DNA of 64,000 nucleotides from Bacteroides intestinalis (GCF_902364365.1 NZ_CABJDN010000005.1:62001-126000); one strand, 5' to 3'. Counted from the first letter of the stretch, positions 54,039 through 63,963 are shown. Notes: generated by a model not told the origin, from the letters alone. A program made the numbers and translations.

Positions 54039-54301
54039 AACTATTCTTATGGTAACGTACTCCGAAGAGAAGCCCGTGAAGCAGAAAAATCATACGGATG
54101 ATAGATATCGTTGCGATTCTGTGGACTTGTGCCTGTTATATACCAGAATATTGGTCCGAATCCAGACCGTGTAGAAGGTATCGCTTTGACACTTGAATAA
54201 GATAACAGAGGCTTTCTTATCCTAAAATCTTGCTATCTGCACTCTTTTTCGTACTTTTGTAGCTTTCAAAAAGAAAGTTGTTATTTAAAGAAATATTCTG
54301 T
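54039..54301. other. Gap between the 36-bp palindrome and fhs; possible gene remnant
   Basis: The first part (about 54050-54200) reads in shifted frames as protein-like fragments: an ATG-initiated stretch of 42 codons from 54050 and, in another frame, a segment ending NIGPNPDRVEGIALTLE and a stop near 54200. This could be the tail of a decayed gene, but I recognise no parent. The rest is AT-rich and holds the fhs promoter. Confidence 0.35.
54229..54259 (+). promoter_or_regulatory. fhs promoter
   Basis: CTTG (54229-54232, one mismatch to TTTG), 19 nt, TACTTTTG (54252-54259). It lies 43 nt before the chosen ATG. Confidence 0.65.
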
Positions 54302-55972
54302 ATGAAATCAGACATTGAAATAGCCCGCAGCATAGAGCTGAAGAAGATTAAGCAGGTAGCCGAGAATGTAGGTATTCCACGTGAAGAAGTAGAAAACTAT
54401 GGACGGTATATTGCTAAGATCCCTACACATCTGATTGATGAAGAAAAAGTGAAGAAAAGTAACTTGATTTTGGTAACTGCTATTACCGCTACCAAAGCAG
54501 GTATCGGCAAGACTACGGTGTCCATCGGTCTGGCATTGGGGTTGAATAAGATCGGCAAGAAAGCCATCGTTGCTTTGCGTGAACCTTCATTAGGACCTTG
54601 TTTCGGCATGAAGGGTGGGGCAGCAGGTGGCGGTTATGCTCAGGTGCTCCCTATGGAAAAGATAAATTTGCACTTTACAGGAGATTTTCATGCCATCACT
54701 TCGGCGCACAATATGATATCCGCATTGCTCGATAATTATCTTTATCAGCATCAGGCGGACGGATTCGGGCTGAAAGAAATCATCTGGCAGCGCGTGCTCG
54801 ATGTGAACGACCGTTCTTTGCGTAGCATTGTCACCGGTTTAGGTCCCAGTACGAACGGTATTACCGAAGAATCCGGCTTCGATATTACCCCTGCATCCGA
54901 AATTATGGCTATTCTCTGCCTGGCAAAGGACATAGACGACCTGAAACGACGGATTGAGAATATCATCCTTGGTTTTCGTTTTGATGGTTGCCCGTTCACA
55001 GTGAAGGAGTTAGGAGTAGCAGGAGCCATCACTGTCCTGCTGAAAGATGCTATCAATCCGAACTTGGTCCAGACAACCGAAGGATCGGCTGCTTTTGTTC
55101 ATGGCGGTCCATTCGCAAACATTGCGCATGGTTGTAACTCTATTCTTGCAACGAAAATGGCTATGACTTTTGGGGATTATGTTGTAACGGAAGCCGGTTT
55201 TGGTGCCGACCTCGGTGCAGAGAAATTTTATAATATCAAGTGTCGCAAAAGTGGATTACAGCCTAAACTGACAGTGATTGTGGCTACTGCCCAAGGTTTG
55301 AAGATGCATGGAGGTGTCAGCCTCGATCGTATTAAAGAGCCCAATATGGAAGGACTGCAACAGGGCTTTGGAAATCTCGATAAACATATACGCAATCTGC
55401 GTTCATTCGGCCAGACGGTACTGGTTGCCTTCAATCGTTTTGCCAGCGATACGGATGAGGAAGTGGAAGCAATCCGCCGTCATTGCGAAGAGAAGTTAGG
55501 GGTAAGTTTCGCTGTCAATAATGCCTTTGCAGAAGGGGGAGAGGGAGCTGTGGAGCTTGCTAATCTGGTAGTGAATACCATTGAAAAGAAACCCTCTGAA
55601 CCCTTGAACTTCAGTTATAGTGAAAATGACAGTGTAGAACAAAAGATAGAGAAGATAGCTTGTAACCTTTACGGTGCCAGTGTGGTGACTTACAGTATCC
55701 ATTCACGTAAAATTATCAAATTAATAGAGAAGATGGGTATCGGTCATTATCCCGTTTGCATTGCCAAAACACAATATTCTTTCTCTGCCGATCCAAAGAT
55801 ATACGGTGCGGTGAACAACTTTGAATTCCATATCAAGGATATTGTAATCAATAATGGTGCGGAAATGATTGTTGCTATCGCCGGAGAAATTTTGCGTATG
55901 CCGGGGCTTCCCAAGGAACCGCAAGCCATGCATATTGACATTGTAGATGGAAATATAGAAGGATTGAGTTAA
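54302..55972 (+). CDS. fhs: Formate--tetrahydrofolate ligase
   Basis: 556 residues, the typical length of Fhs. It forms 10-formyl-THF from formate, THF and ATP. The P-loop-like segment is [24 protein letters not shown] (about 60-80), followed by [37 protein letters not shown], which is strongly conserved in the family, and [16 protein letters not shown]. The phosphate loop here reads AGIGKTT rather than the more frequent GEGKTT. The ATG at 54302 gives [17 protein letters not shown] longer frame from 54278 adds eight hydrophobic residues. It lies next to glyA, the other one-carbon gene, in convergent orientation. Confidence 0.96.
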   Translation: MKSDIEIARSIELKKIKQVAENVGIPREEVENYGRYIAKIPTHLIDEEKVKKSNLILVTAITATKAGIGKTTVSIGLALGLNKIGKKAIVALREPSLGPCFGMKGGAAGGGYAQVLPMEKINLHFTGDFHAITSAHNMISALLDNYLYQHQADGFGLKEIIWQRVLDVNDRSLRSIVTGLGPSTNGITEESGFDITPASEIMAILCLAKDIDDLKRRIENIILGFRFDGCPFTVKELGVAGAITVLLKDAINPNLVQTTEGSAAFVHGGPFANIAHGCNSILATKMAMTFGDYVVTEAGFGADLGAEKFYNIKCRKSGLQPKLTVIVATAQGLKMHGGVSLDRIKEPNMEGLQQGFGNLDKHIRNLRSFGQTVLVAFNRFASDTDEEVEAIRRHCEEKLGVSFAVNNAFAEGGEGAVELANLVVNTIEKKPSEPLNFSYSENDSVEQKIEKIACNLYGASVVTYSIHSRKIIKLIEKMGIGHYPVCIAKTQYSFSADPKIYGAVNNFEFHIKDIVINNGAEMIVAIAGEILRMPGLPKEPQAMHIDIVDGNIEGLS

Positions 55973-56031
55973 CTATTATTTCAGATCATCCAATATAGCT
56001 TTCGGTTCTTTGACCAAATGTGTAAAAAAGA

Positions 56032-56064
56032 GGTCCGTAACCCTTATCGCAAGGGCTACGGACC
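56032..56064 (-). terminator. Terminator hairpin between fhs and glyA
   Basis: GGTCCGTA + CCCTT (56032-56045) pairs with AAGGG + TACGGACC (56051-56064) with one internal mismatch. The minus-strand side ends TCTTTTTT. The plus side is ATTTTACATTTT, so it may serve both genes. Confidence 0.75.
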
Positions 56065-56130
56065 ATTTTACATTTTAACTATATATTTAATTATCTATAT
56101 ATACATTTTTTCTCAAAAACATATATACCT

Positions 56131-56159
56131 GTCAGCCGGAAAAAACAAAACCGACTGAC
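56131..56159. repeat. Hairpin next to the glyA stop
   Basis: GTCAGCCGG (56131-56139) and CCGACTGAC (56151-56159) pair with one mismatch. It is 18 bp beyond the glyA stop. The loop is T-rich on the minus strand but no T-run follows, so its role is unclear. Confidence 0.5.
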
Positions 56160-56176
56160 TCGTAAAAACAAATTTC

Positions 56177-57457
56177 TTAATATGCAAACAGCGGATATTT
56201 TTCCATAGTCTTATTCACGCGTGCGCGAACTTCGGCAATAACCGCTTCATTTTCTACATTAGACAGAACCGTTTCAATCATTTCTGCAATTTCCAGCATC
56301 AGATCTTCTTTAGCACCACGAGTAGTGATGGCAGGAGTACCCAGACGGATACCGGAAGTCTGGAATGCAGAGCGGCTATCGAACGGAACCATATTCTTGT
56401 TTACAGTGATATCGGCAGATACCAATGCTTTTTCGGCAACTTTACCTGTGAGATCAGGATATTTGCTACGCAGGTCAACCAGCATAGAGTGATTATCCGT
56501 ACCACCTGAAACGATTGTAAAGCCACGGTCGATCAATGCTTGTGCCAGTACGGCTGCATTTTTCTTCACCTGAGCAGCATATTCTTTGAATTCAGGTTGC
56601 AGGATTTCACCGAATGCAACAGCCTTTGCTGCAATGACGTGTTCCAACGGACCACCCTGGATTCCCGGGAATACGGCCGAGTCAATCAACTGAGACATCT
56701 TCTTGATTTCACCCTTCGGCGTTGTTTTGCCCCAAGGATTAGGGAAGTCTTTGCCTATCAGGATGATACCACCGCGAGGACCACGCAAAGTCTTATGTGT
56801 GGTAGAAGTAACGATATGAGCATACTTCACAGGGTTTTCCAGCAATCCGGCTGCAATCAGTCCGGCAGGGTGAGCCATATCGATCATCAGGATAGCACCT
56901 ACTTTGTCTGCGATTTCGCGCATACGCTTGTAGTCCCATTCGCGGGAATATGCCGAACCGCCACCGATGATCATTTTGGGTTTTTCGCGCAAAGCAACTT
57001 CTTCCATCTGGTCATAGTCTACGCGACCGGTTTCCTTATTCAGATTATATTCACAGGGAGTATAAATGATACCGGAAGTATTTACTAAAGAACCGTGTGA
57101 GAGGTGACCGCCATGAGCCAGATTCAATCCCATGAATTTGTCACCCGGATTCAATACAGCGAGGAATACAGCTGCATTAGCCTGCGCGCCTGAGTGGGGT
57201 TGCACGTTAGCCCATTCTGCACCAAAGATTTCCTTTATGCGGTCGATAGCAATTTGTTCGCTCTGGTCTACTACTTCGCAGCCTCCGTAGTAGCGTTTGC
57301 CGGGATAACCTTCTGCATACTTGTTAGTGAGACAGGAGCCCATTGCCTCCATTACTTGGTCACTTACAAAATTCTCTGATGCAATCAGTTCAATACCTTT
57401 GAGCTGACGTTGATGTTCTTTTTCGATGATATCGAAAATTAAATCGTCTCTTTTCAT
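56177..57457 (-). CDS. glyA: Serine hydroxymethyltransferase
   Basis: 426 residues. A PLP enzyme that converts serine and THF to glycine and methylene-THF, the main one-carbon source. Recognised by [50 protein letters not shown], the Schiff-base Lys in [16 protein letters not shown], and the C-terminal [11 protein letters not shown]. Minus-strand -7 box TAAATTTG at 57508-57515, 51 nt upstream. It converges with fhs and shares a terminator region. Confidence 0.97.
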   Translation of the reverse strand: MKRDDLIFDIIEKEHQRQLKGIELIASENFVSDQVMEAMGSCLTNKYAEGYPGKRYYGGCEVVDQSEQIAIDRIKEIFGAEWANVQPHSGAQANAAVFLAVLNPGDKFMGLNLAHGGHLSHGSLVNTSGIIYTPCEYNLNKETGRVDYDQMEEVALREKPKMIIGGGSAYSREWDYKRMREIADKVGAILMIDMAHPAGLIAAGLLENPVKYAHIVTSTTHKTLRGPRGGIILIGKDFPNPWGKTTPKGEIKKMSQLIDSAVFPGIQGGPLEHVIAAKAVAFGEILQPEFKEYAAQVKKNAAVLAQALIDRGFTIVSGGTDNHSMLVDLRSKYPDLTGKVAEKALVSADITVNKNMVPFDSRSAFQTSGIRLGTPAITTRGAKEDLMLEIAEMIETVLSNVENEAVIAEVRARVNKTMEKYPLFAY

Positions 57458-57507
57458 TTTGCTTACTTAGATAAGTTTGATAAATCTGTGTTCTCTTATT
57501 AAGCGCA

Positions 57508-57515
57508 CAAATTTA
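57508..57515 (-). promoter_or_regulatory. glyA promoter (-7 box)
   Basis: Plus-strand CAAATTTA reads TAAATTTG on the minus strand. No good -33 box. Confidence 0.55.
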
Positions 57516-57561
57516 CGGTAAAAAAATGAATAAACTGTCAGAAAAGACAGAAATTTACTTT

Positions 57562-58314
57562 CTAAAAGAATACTCCAAAGGAAAAGCTGAGCACATTGTC
57601 TCGCCGATGGAAACGTATTTCGTCAGCAGGTGGATCACCTTCGACGACACCGTCATCATAAGTCACTTTACGGGATATATTATGTAATCCTATATCATAA
57701 CGGAAGTCGAAAAAAATACGGGAGATGGTAACGGCCACTCCAAGAGTAAAACTTAGGTTCAAAGGACGTAATCTTTCACTGATTCCCTGTTGGTCAAAGT
57801 TCTCAAAAGTAACTTCGCTCTTTTTATTCCAGATATAACGGAACTTGGGACCGCCGAATACTGCCAGGCTATAGGGACCTTCTTTAATGACATTATATCC
57901 ATAAATTACAGGGATATCTATGCTGTGAATGGATGAAGTAATAGATGCCATTTCCAAAGGAGCATCTTCTGCGGCGGGTTTTTCAAAAGTAATGTTGCAG
58001 CGGTTGATGTTGTAGGATATTTCCGGTTGCAGGAAGTGGCGCTCAAAGTTGATGCGCATAAAGACAGAGCCGAAATAGCCTATCTTGTAGTTATTCTGTA
58101 CCTCATCTATAGTGATGCCGTTTAATGTAAGATTGGACACAAGGAAGAGGGAAGAGGTAAAGCCGCCTTTAATACCGAAGTTCACCGGACGATCATGGTG
58201 ATGTTTCTTCAGGGGTTCTTCAACCGCCGTTCCGGGCACAAGATGAGACTGTCCCCACATCGTAGCGGGGAAAATCAAAAACCACAGGATAAATATTTTC
58301 AAGACTTTGTTCAT
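57562..58314 (-). CDS. PorT-like outer-membrane beta-barrel protein
   Basis: 250 residues. The signal peptide MNKVLKIFILWFLIFPATMWGQS is followed by a His-rich linker (KKHHHDRP), then about eight beta strands including FGIKGGFTSSLFLV, GYFGSVFMRINFERHFLQPEISYN and a final VLSFSFGVFF with terminal Phe, typical of small OMPs of the PorT/outer-membrane beta-barrel type 2 group in Bacteroidetes. The frame extends to a GTG at 58317; the ATG at 58314 is more likely. It is the last gene of a likely pyrB-pyrI-flavin reductase series. The link to pyrimidine synthesis is probably only by position. Confidence 0.75.
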   Translation of the reverse strand: MNKVLKIFILWFLIFPATMWGQSHLVPGTAVEEPLKKHHHDRPVNFGIKGGFTSSLFLVSNLTLNGITIDEVQNNYKIGYFGSVFMRINFERHFLQPEISYNINRCNITFEKPAAEDAPLEMASITSSIHSIDIPVIYGYNVIKEGPYSLAVFGGPKFRYIWNKKSEVTFENFDQQGISERLRPLNLSFTLGVAVTISRIFFDFRYDIGLHNISRKVTYDDGVVEGDPPADEIRFHRRDNVLSFSFGVFF

Positions 58315-58337
58315 CACTTATCACTAACGGTTAATCA
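58315..58337. repeat. GTGATTA word repeat between flavin reductase and OMP genes
   Basis: Starting at the flavin reductase stop, the minus strand reads TAGTGATTAACCGTTAGTG then ATAAGTGATG into the next gene: the same words as in the 36-bp and 27-bp palindromes, here filling the entire 23-bp gap. Confidence 0.6.
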
Positions 58338-58904
58338 CTATTTTTTCTTCTCAACAGACCATCCAAATTTACCGATCTTTTCACCCAATTCATAGTACCC
58401 TCCATGAACATAAACCAGCGGATTGGCTTCCGCCAGCTCCAGTTTTCCGGTTTCCGGGTTCAGATTCCGGTCGTCAGCACGTACGTTTACCACATCGGCA
58501 ATAAACATATCATGGGAGCCAAGTGACATGATTTCCTTTACACGGCATTCTATACACAAGGGGGATTCTTCAATAAGAGGAGCATTGACCACAGTACTTC
58601 TTCCCGGTGTCAGATGCATTTCTTCAAACTTATTGTAATCTTTCCCGGAACGTACACCACACCAATCCGTTGCACGAGCCATATCTTTGGTCGTGAGATT
58701 AATGACAAACTCCATATTCCGTTTCAGGATTTCGTATGAGTGGCGTTCGGGACGTACAGAAATATAGCACATGGGCGGGTTCGTACAAATCGTTCCCGTC
58801 CACGCAATTGTTAGTATGTTATATTCTTCCGGAGTGCTTCCGCAGCTTACCAATACGGCGGGAAGCGGGTAAATCATTGTTCCGGGCTTCCAGTCTTGTT
58901 TCAT
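58338..58904 (-). CDS. Flavin reductase family (FMN-binding split barrel) protein
   Basis: 188 residues of the FMN-binding split-barrel type. Visible are PLPAVLVSCGSTPEEYNILTIAWTGTICTNPPMCYISVRPERHSYEILKRNMEFVINL (FMN-binding N-terminal region), CGVRSGKDYNKFEE, and APLIEESPLCIECRVKEI. Proteins of this group supply reduced flavin or act as flavin reductases, but the partner is unknown. It lies 113 bp after pyrI on the same strand with a GCTACAAG-type repeat between. The C-terminus is lysine-rich. Confidence 0.88.
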   Translation of the reverse strand: MKQDWKPGTMIYPLPAVLVSCGSTPEEYNILTIAWTGTICTNPPMCYISVRPERHSYEILKRNMEFVINLTTKDMARATDWCGVRSGKDYNKFEEMHLTPGRSTVVNAPLIEESPLCIECRVKEIMSLGSHDMFIADVVNVRADDRNLNPETGKLELAEANPLVYVHGGYYELGEKIGKFGWSVEKKK

Positions 58905-58919
58905 AGGCGAAGGAGTTAT

Positions 58920-59003
58920 GAGCTACGAGCTACGAGTGCCTTTCGGATGAGAGCTGCAAACTATAAAGCGAACATTGCGCAGCACTTGTAGCTTGTAGCT
59001 TTT
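58920..59003. repeat. GCTACGAG/GCTACAAG word repeat between pyrI and the flavin reductase
   Basis: GAGCTACGAGCTACGAGTGC (58920-58939) pairs with GCACTTGTAGCTTGTAGCTT (58982-59001) with three to four mismatches, and additional GTAGCTT copies extend the right arm. It starts just beyond the pyrI stop. Confidence 0.7.
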
Positions 59004-59017
59004 GTAGCTTGTAACTC

Positions 59018-59479
59018 TTATATTATTTCAATTTCATTCCTGTTTTGCTCTTTCTCACAGTAATGGCATCGGATCACGCAATTTTCCTTGTCCACGACAT
59101 GGAACAACGTCGCCATGGGCTCGTTGTTCGTGATACATTTGGGGTTAGCACACTTTACAATGCCGCGAAGTTCTTCTGGAAGGCTAACTTCACGCTTTTC
59201 CACCACTTCATAATCCCGGATAATATTCAACTTCACATTAGGTGCTACCACAGCGATGCGATTAATTTCGTCATCGCAGAAAAATTTATCCGCAATTTTA
59301 ATAATGCCTTTAGTGCCCAGCTTTCCGCTTTTGAGATTAAAGCCAATGGTGATATTGTTATTCATGTGTTCAAGTCCCAGTAAAGAGACTACAGTGAATA
59401 GATTTTCAGAGGGGATATGGTCGATAACGGTACCGTTTTCTAATGCGGCAACCTGTAATTCTTGTTTTTTTTCGCTCAT
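59018..59479 (-). CDS. pyrI: Aspartate carbamoyltransferase regulatory chain
   Basis: 153 residues, the normal PyrI length. The N-terminal allosteric domain has [30 protein letters not shown], which binds CTP or ATP, and the C-terminal zinc domain has [11 protein letters not shown] and VIRCHYCEK (four Cys ligands, CxxxxC and CxxC). It assembles with PyrB and inhibits it when CTP is high. Gap of 37 bp after pyrB, containing AATTTAC words. Confidence 0.95.
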   Translation of the reverse strand: MSEKKQELQVAALENGTVIDHIPSENLFTVVSLLGLEHMNNNITIGFNLKSGKLGTKGIIKIADKFFCDDEINRIAVVAPNVKLNIIRDYEVVEKREVSLPEELRGIVKCANPKCITNNEPMATLFHVVDKENCVIRCHYCEKEQNRNEIEII

Positions 59480-59518
59480 CTTTCAATTTACAATTTAGCA
59501 ATTTACAAAGTACAATTT
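59480..59518. repeat. AATTTAC word repeat between pyrB and pyrI
   Basis: CAATTTAC, AATTTAG, AATTTAC, TACAATTTAG in tandem fill the gap from the pyrB stop to a few bases before the pyrI ATG. Same word family as at 16543-16625 and 38905-39001. Confidence 0.6.
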
Positions 59519-60446
59519 AGGCTTTCACCTCATCCAGTGTAATGCCTAATACATCGCAGAGGATAGCCTCACGAGCATACAGACCGTTTTGAGCTTGCTG
59601 GAAGTAGTAAGCTTTCGGATTATCGTCTACGTCATAAGCGATTTCATTGACGCGGGGCAGGGGATGCAGAATGCACAGATTGGGGCGGGTATGTTCCAGC
59701 ATCTTGTTGCGCAGGATGTAGACGTTCTTCACCCGTTCGTACTCCATGAGGTCAGTGAAGCGCTCACGCTGCACACGAGTCATGTAGAGGATGTCGGCAT
59801 CTGCTATGGTCTCTTCCGTAAAGTCCGTATGTTCCACGTACTTGATGCCATGATCGCGGCAGTAAATTTTGTATTCTTCGGGCATTCTCAACTCATCGGG
59901 AGAGATGAAGTGGAAAGTCGGGTTGAAGTGGCGCATTGCCATCAGTAGTGAATGTACGGTGCGGCCGTATTTAAGGTCGCCAACGAGGAAAATATTCAGG
60001 TTCTCCAGTGTACCCTGGGTTTTGTAGATGGAGTAGAGGTCGAGCATCGTTTGTGAAGGATGCTGGTTGGCTCCGTCTCCGGCATTGACGATAGGCACTG
60101 TGGTTACTTCGCTGGCATAGCGGGCGGCTCCTTCCAGATGATGCCGCATCACGATGATATCGGCATAGTTGCTCACCATTTTGATGGTGTCTTTCAGGGT
60201 CTCGCCTTTCGAAGAACTCGTTGCTTTGGGGTCACTGAACCCGATTACACGGGCCCCTAAGCGGTTGGCTGCTGTTTCAAAACTGAGTCTTGTACGGGTA
60301 GACGGCTCGAAAAAGAGGGTTGCAACCACTTTCCCTTCCAGTAGCCTACGGTTGGGACGGGCTTCAAACTGCTTCGCCATCTCGATCATGTAGAGGATTT
60401 TTTCCTTGCTATGTTCGGCAATGGTGACTAAACTTCTGTTTTCCAT
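59517..60446 (-). CDS. pyrB: Aspartate carbamoyltransferase catalytic chain
   Basis: 309 residues. It joins carbamoyl phosphate and aspartate, the committed step of pyrimidine synthesis. Motifs are [16 protein letters not shown] (carbamoyl phosphate site), [30 protein letters not shown] and [12 protein letters not shown] chose the ATG at 60446 ([18 protein letters not shown]); a longer in-frame start reaches back through the promoter region. With pyrI it forms the classical allosteric holoenzyme. Confidence 0.96.
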   Translation of the reverse strand: MENRSLVTIAEHSKEKILYMIEMAKQFEARPNRRLLEGKVVATLFFEPSTRTRLSFETAANRLGARVIGFSDPKATSSSKGETLKDTIKMVSNYADIIVMRHHLEGAARYASEVTTVPIVNAGDGANQHPSQTMLDLYSIYKTQGTLENLNIFLVGDLKYGRTVHSLLMAMRHFNPTFHFISPDELRMPEEYKIYCRDHGIKYVEHTDFTEETIADADILYMTRVQRERFTDLMEYERVKNVYILRNKMLEHTRPNLCILHPLPRVNEIAYDVDDNPKAYYFQQAQNGLYAREAILCDVLGITLDEVKA

Positions 60447-60478
60447 ATCGTTCGTTATTTTGTTTCTTTTCGAGAGTT

Positions 60479-60486
60479 CAAAGGTA
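60479..60486 (-). promoter_or_regulatory. pyrB promoter (-7 box)
   Basis: Plus-strand CAAAGGTA reads TACCTTTG on the minus strand. It is 33 nt before the ATG. No attenuator-like leader peptide or hairpin is visible in the short leader. Confidence 0.6.
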
Positions 60487-60548
60487 CGGAAAAGATGCGG
60501 AGTACGGAAGAAAGACGGGAGAAAATTTAGAAGTTTTTTTGTCTCCAT

Positions 60549-61127
60549 AGCCGACGATCTTCAGCTCATGGGACAAAAAGTTTTGCCTCATGGGATGAAA
60601 AAAAATATTTCGTGAGACAAAAAAAATAATCTCATGGGATGAAGCTGCTCATACGGTGAGATGGATGCCGGAATTTGTTTGGATCATTACCAGCATCAGC
60701 AGCAGCTTTTCTTTTTCTTTTCTGCTGTTGTTGTTATATAAAGAATATAATAAGAAAGAAAAATGTACTGCTTGTTTTGTTGAAAACGTTGAAAGATAGC
60801 GTTTTAGTGTTCAAAACTCCACTTTGTTCCTAAGCAAAAAAGTGCATTTTTCGGCAAAAAACAGCTTGGAATCGGCCGATTCCTAAGCAAAAAATGCCTC
60901 TAAAATGATCAATTCCCCCACTTTTTGGTCACCAAAATGCCATATTCTATCCCCTCAAACGCCACACTTTATCATCGGAAACGCCACATTTCATTCTCCG
61001 AAATGCCACACTTTGTGCTTGCTGAAGTGTGGCGTTTTACCCGTTAAGATGTAGCATTTTGGATGATAAAGTGTGGCGTTTTAAGAGTTTTCTATAGAAT
61101 TTATAAGGGTGTTCCAATATAATTCCG
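60549..61127. repeat. Gene-free stretch packed with three families of short word repeats
   Basis: No ORF is credible in about 640 bp. CTCATGGGA(T/C) followed by A-runs recurs at 60566-60655. AAGCAAAAA-type words recur near 60830-60900. The GCCACACTTT word recurs five times at 60957-61081, including a perfect 20-bp inverted pair (60957-60976 and 61062-61081) enclosing a second hairpin (61001-61013 and 61025-61037), and CCAAAATGC (60932-60940) pairs with GCATTTTGG (61054-61062). Confidence 0.8.
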
Positions 61128-61135
61128 TACCTTTG
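61128..61135 (+). promoter_or_regulatory. Promoter (-7 box) of the penicillin-binding protein gene
   Basis: TACCTTTG, 59 nt before the ATG. It lies just after the word-repeat region. No good -33 box. Confidence 0.6.
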
Positions 61136-61193
61136 CCTTGTTATTTTTACAGGTAATCTGTTTTATTGATTTAGTGAATTTACAGTAATAAAC

Positions 61194-63515
61194 ATGATAA
61201 AGAACATCATAAAAATCCTTTGGATATTCTTAGCCGTCATAGTATTGGCTTGTGTCACTGTTTTCTTCTCCATTGCTAAAGGTTGGATAGGCTATATGCC
61301 TCCTGTTGAAGATCTGGAAAACCCTAATTATAAGTTTGCTACACAAGTTTTCTCGGAAGACGGGAAGGTACTTGGTACTTATTCGTTTAGCAAAGAGAAC
61401 CGTGTGTATGTGGGCTATAATGATTTATCCCCCAATGTCATTAACGCGTTGATTGCAACAGAAGACGTGCGTTTTGCCGAGCATTCCGGAATTGATGCGA
61501 TTGCGTTGTTTCGTGCCATTGTGAAGCGTGGCTTGTTATTCCAGAAGAATGCAGGTGGAGGTAGTACGATTACCCAACAATTATCGAAACAACTCTATTC
61601 GCCCAGTGCGGACAATGTAATGGAACGTTTGTTTCAGAAACCCATTGAGTGGGTAATTGCTGTGAAATTGGAGCGTTACTATACCAAGGAAGAGATACTT
61701 ACGATGTATCTTAATAAATTTGACTTTTTAAACAATGCAGTCGGTATCAAAACTGCAGCCAACACTTACTTTGGCTGTGAACCTAAAGATTTAAAAATAG
61801 AAGAAGCTGCCACTTTAGTTGGTATGTGTAAAAATCCGGCTCTTTATAATCCCGTCCGTTTCAACGAGCGTTCACGCGGACGTCGTAATGTAGTGCTCGA
61901 TCAAATGCGTAAAGCAGGATATATCACTGCCGAAGAATGTGATTCACTGCAAGCACTTCCACTGACCTTGAAATATACCCGTGTTGACCATAAAGAAGGT
62001 ATGGCAACCTATTTCCGTGAATATCTGCGTGGAGTATTGAATGCTAAGAAGCCTGTGAAGGGTGATTATCGGGGTTGGCAGATGCAGAAATTCTATGAAG
62101 ATTCTCTTGATTGGGAGAATAATCCTCTGTTCGGCTGGTGTGAAAAGAATACAAAGAAAGATGGTTCAAAGTACAACCTTTATACGGATGGTCTGAAAAT
62201 CTATACGACTATCGACTCCCGTATGCAGCAATATGCAGAAGAAGCAGTGGAAGAACATCTGAAAGAACTGCAAGGCTATTTCTTTAAAGAAAAGAAGGGA
62301 CGCAAAAAGGCGCCTTACAGTAACAGGATTACACAAGAGCAGGTAGATGAAATTCTTGCCCGCACCATGAAACAGTCCGATCGTTATCGGACCATGAAGA
62401 AAGCCGGTGCATCGGATGCTCAAATAGAAAAGGCTTTCAATACACCTGAAGAGATGTCGGTATTTACCTGGAATGGTGAAAAAGATACTATCATGACGCC
62501 AATGGATTCTATCCGCTATTACAAGCACTTCCTTCGTGCCGGTTTCATGTCAATGAACCCGCACAACGGACATGTAAAAGCGTATGTGGGTGGACCTAAT
62601 TATAACTATTTCCAATATGATATGGCAATGGTAGGACGCCGTCAGATTGGTTCTACTATGAAACCTTATGTATATTCACTGGCTATGGAGAATGGATTTT
62701 CTCCTTGCGATGAGATGCGGCACGTGGAATTTCAGGGCTTCGATGAGAATGGTAGCCCTTGGGCGCCCCGTAATGCAAATACTAAACGCTACGGAGAAAT
62801 GGTGACTTTGAAATGGGGCTTAGCTAATTCGGACAACTGGATTACGGCACGATTGATGAGTAAATTAAACCCGTATGAGTTAAAACGATTGTTGCATAGT
62901 TTCGGTGTGCGCAATCGCGAGATTGTGCCTTCTATTGCTCTTTGTCTTGGCCCTTGCGAGATATCGGTAGGAGAAATGGTAAGTGCATATACGGCATTTC
63001 CCAATAAAGGAATTCGTGTAGCACCTATGTTTGTAACCCGTATAGAAGATAGTGATGGCAATGTACTGGCTACTTTCTCTCCGGAAATGGAAGAAGTCAT
63101 CAGTGTTTCCAGCGCTTATAAGATGTTGGTTATGCTTCGTGCCGTTATTAACGAAGGAACCGGTGGACGTGTTCGCCGGTTAGGTGTGAAAGCTGATATG
63201 GGTGGTAAGACCGGAACAACTAACTATAATGCAGATGGTTGGTTTATGGGCTTTACTCCTTCACTGGTATCCGGATGCTGGGTTGGTGGAGAAGAGCGTG
63301 ATATTCATTTTGACACCATGTTGCATGGGCAAGGTGCTTCTATGGCATTACCCATCTGGTCTAAATATATGGTGAAAGTACTTGGAGACAAGACACTGGG
63401 CTATGATGAAAATGAAACATTCCAATTGCCTGAAGGTTTTGATCCTTGTAAAGACAACGGGGATGTTGATTTTGAACCAGCACAAGAAAGTGGCTTGGAT
63501 GACTTCTTTGATTAA
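61194..63515 (+). CDS. Class A penicillin-binding protein (PBP1A type)
   Basis: 773 residues, bifunctional peptidoglycan synthase. A cytoplasmic tip and TM (about 5-27) are followed by the GT51 glycosyltransferase domain: ATEDVRFAEHSG (catalytic Glu90), GGGSTITQQLSKQL, and KLERYYTKEEILTMYLN. The transpeptidase domain has the active Ser in GSTMKPYVY (about residue 486), SDN in LANSDNWITARL, and KTGTTNYNADGWF (about 672). It polymerises and cross-links glycan strands outside the inner membrane. folK follows 23 bp downstream. Confidence 0.96.
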   Translation: MIKNIIKILWIFLAVIVLACVTVFFSIAKGWIGYMPPVEDLENPNYKFATQVFSEDGKVLGTYSFSKENRVYVGYNDLSPNVINALIATEDVRFAEHSGIDAIALFRAIVKRGLLFQKNAGGGSTITQQLSKQLYSPSADNVMERLFQKPIEWVIAVKLERYYTKEEILTMYLNKFDFLNNAVGIKTAANTYFGCEPKDLKIEEAATLVGMCKNPALYNPVRFNERSRGRRNVVLDQMRKAGYITAEECDSLQALPLTLKYTRVDHKEGMATYFREYLRGVLNAKKPVKGDYRGWQMQKFYEDSLDWENNPLFGWCEKNTKKDGSKYNLYTDGLKIYTTIDSRMQQYAEEAVEEHLKELQGYFFKEKKGRKKAPYSNRITQEQVDEILARTMKQSDRYRTMKKAGASDAQIEKAFNTPEEMSVFTWNGEKDTIMTPMDSIRYYKHFLRAGFMSMNPHNGHVKAYVGGPNYNYFQYDMAMVGRRQIGSTMKPYVYSLAMENGFSPCDEMRHVEFQGFDENGSPWAPRNANTKRYGEMVTLKWGLANSDNWITARLMSKLNPYELKRLLHSFGVRNREIVPSIALCLGPCEISVGEMVSAYTAFPNKGIRVAPMFVTRIEDSDGNVLATFSPEMEEVISVSSAYKMLVMLRAVINEGTGGRVRRLGVKADMGGKTGTTNYNADGWFMGFTPSLVSGCWVGGEERDIHFDTMLHGQGASMALPIWSKYMVKVLGDKTLGYDENETFQLPEGFDPCKDNGDVDFEPAQESGLDDFFD

Positions 63516-63538
63516 AATTCAGGTGTCGGTCTAAATTA

Positions 63539-63916
63539 TTGATTTCGAACGTGGTTTATACAATCAGCATCGGCAGTAACGAGCAACAGAAAGAGAATCT
63601 TTCGTTGGCGCGTAAGCGGTTGAAAGAACTGTTTCCCGGTATTCGTTTTTCTACGGAAGAGGAGACTAAACCGCTTTATTTCCAGCGCTCATCTTTATTT
63701 TCCAATCAGGTGGCACGTTTTATTTCCAGTAGCGATGCGGCGGAAATAACTTCTTGTTTGAAAGCTATTGAACGGGAAGCGGGGCGGATGCCTGAAGAGA
63801 AAAAGCAAGAAATAGTCCGGTTGGATCTGGATTTATTATCATGTGATGATACGGTCTATAAACCCGACGATTTAAAAAGGGATTATATTTGCCGGGGATT
63901 GAAAGAGATAGAGTAA
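63539..63916 (+). CDS. folK: HPPK-like protein (folate pathway, FolK type)
   Basis: 125 residues. The N-terminal SIGSNEQQKENLSLARKRL and the C-terminal VRLDLDLLSCDD match the substrate and metal motifs of 6-hydroxymethyl-7,8-dihydropterin pyrophosphokinase (GSN and LDIDLL). It is shorter than the typical 140-160 residues: the loop between the two conserved regions is small. The start is uncertain. TTG at 63539 is the far in-frame codon and GTG at 63551 (giving M-V-Y-T-I-S-I-G-S-N) fits the family strand better. Follows the PBP gene after 23 bp. Confidence 0.7.
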   Translation: MISNVVYTISIGSNEQQKENLSLARKRLKELFPGIRFSTEEETKPLYFQRSSLFSNQVARFISSSDAAEITSCLKAIEREAGRMPEEKKQEIVRLDLDLLSCDDTVYKPDDLKRDYICRGLKEIE

Positions 63917-63927
63917 TTTAAAATGGG

Positions 63928-63963
63928 TACGCGGACGACGCGGATAAAGCGGACGTCCGCGTA
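63928..63963. repeat. 10-bp inverted repeat after folK
   Basis: TACGCGGACG (63928-63937) and CGTCCGCGTA (63954-63963), 12 bp after the folK stop, with GCGGA words repeated inside. Another case of a word-type palindrome at a gene end. Confidence 0.6.

Noticed and set aside
56131..56159. Rho-independent terminator directly after glyA
   Set aside because: The hairpin has no T-run after its stem on either strand. The better terminator is at 56032-56064.
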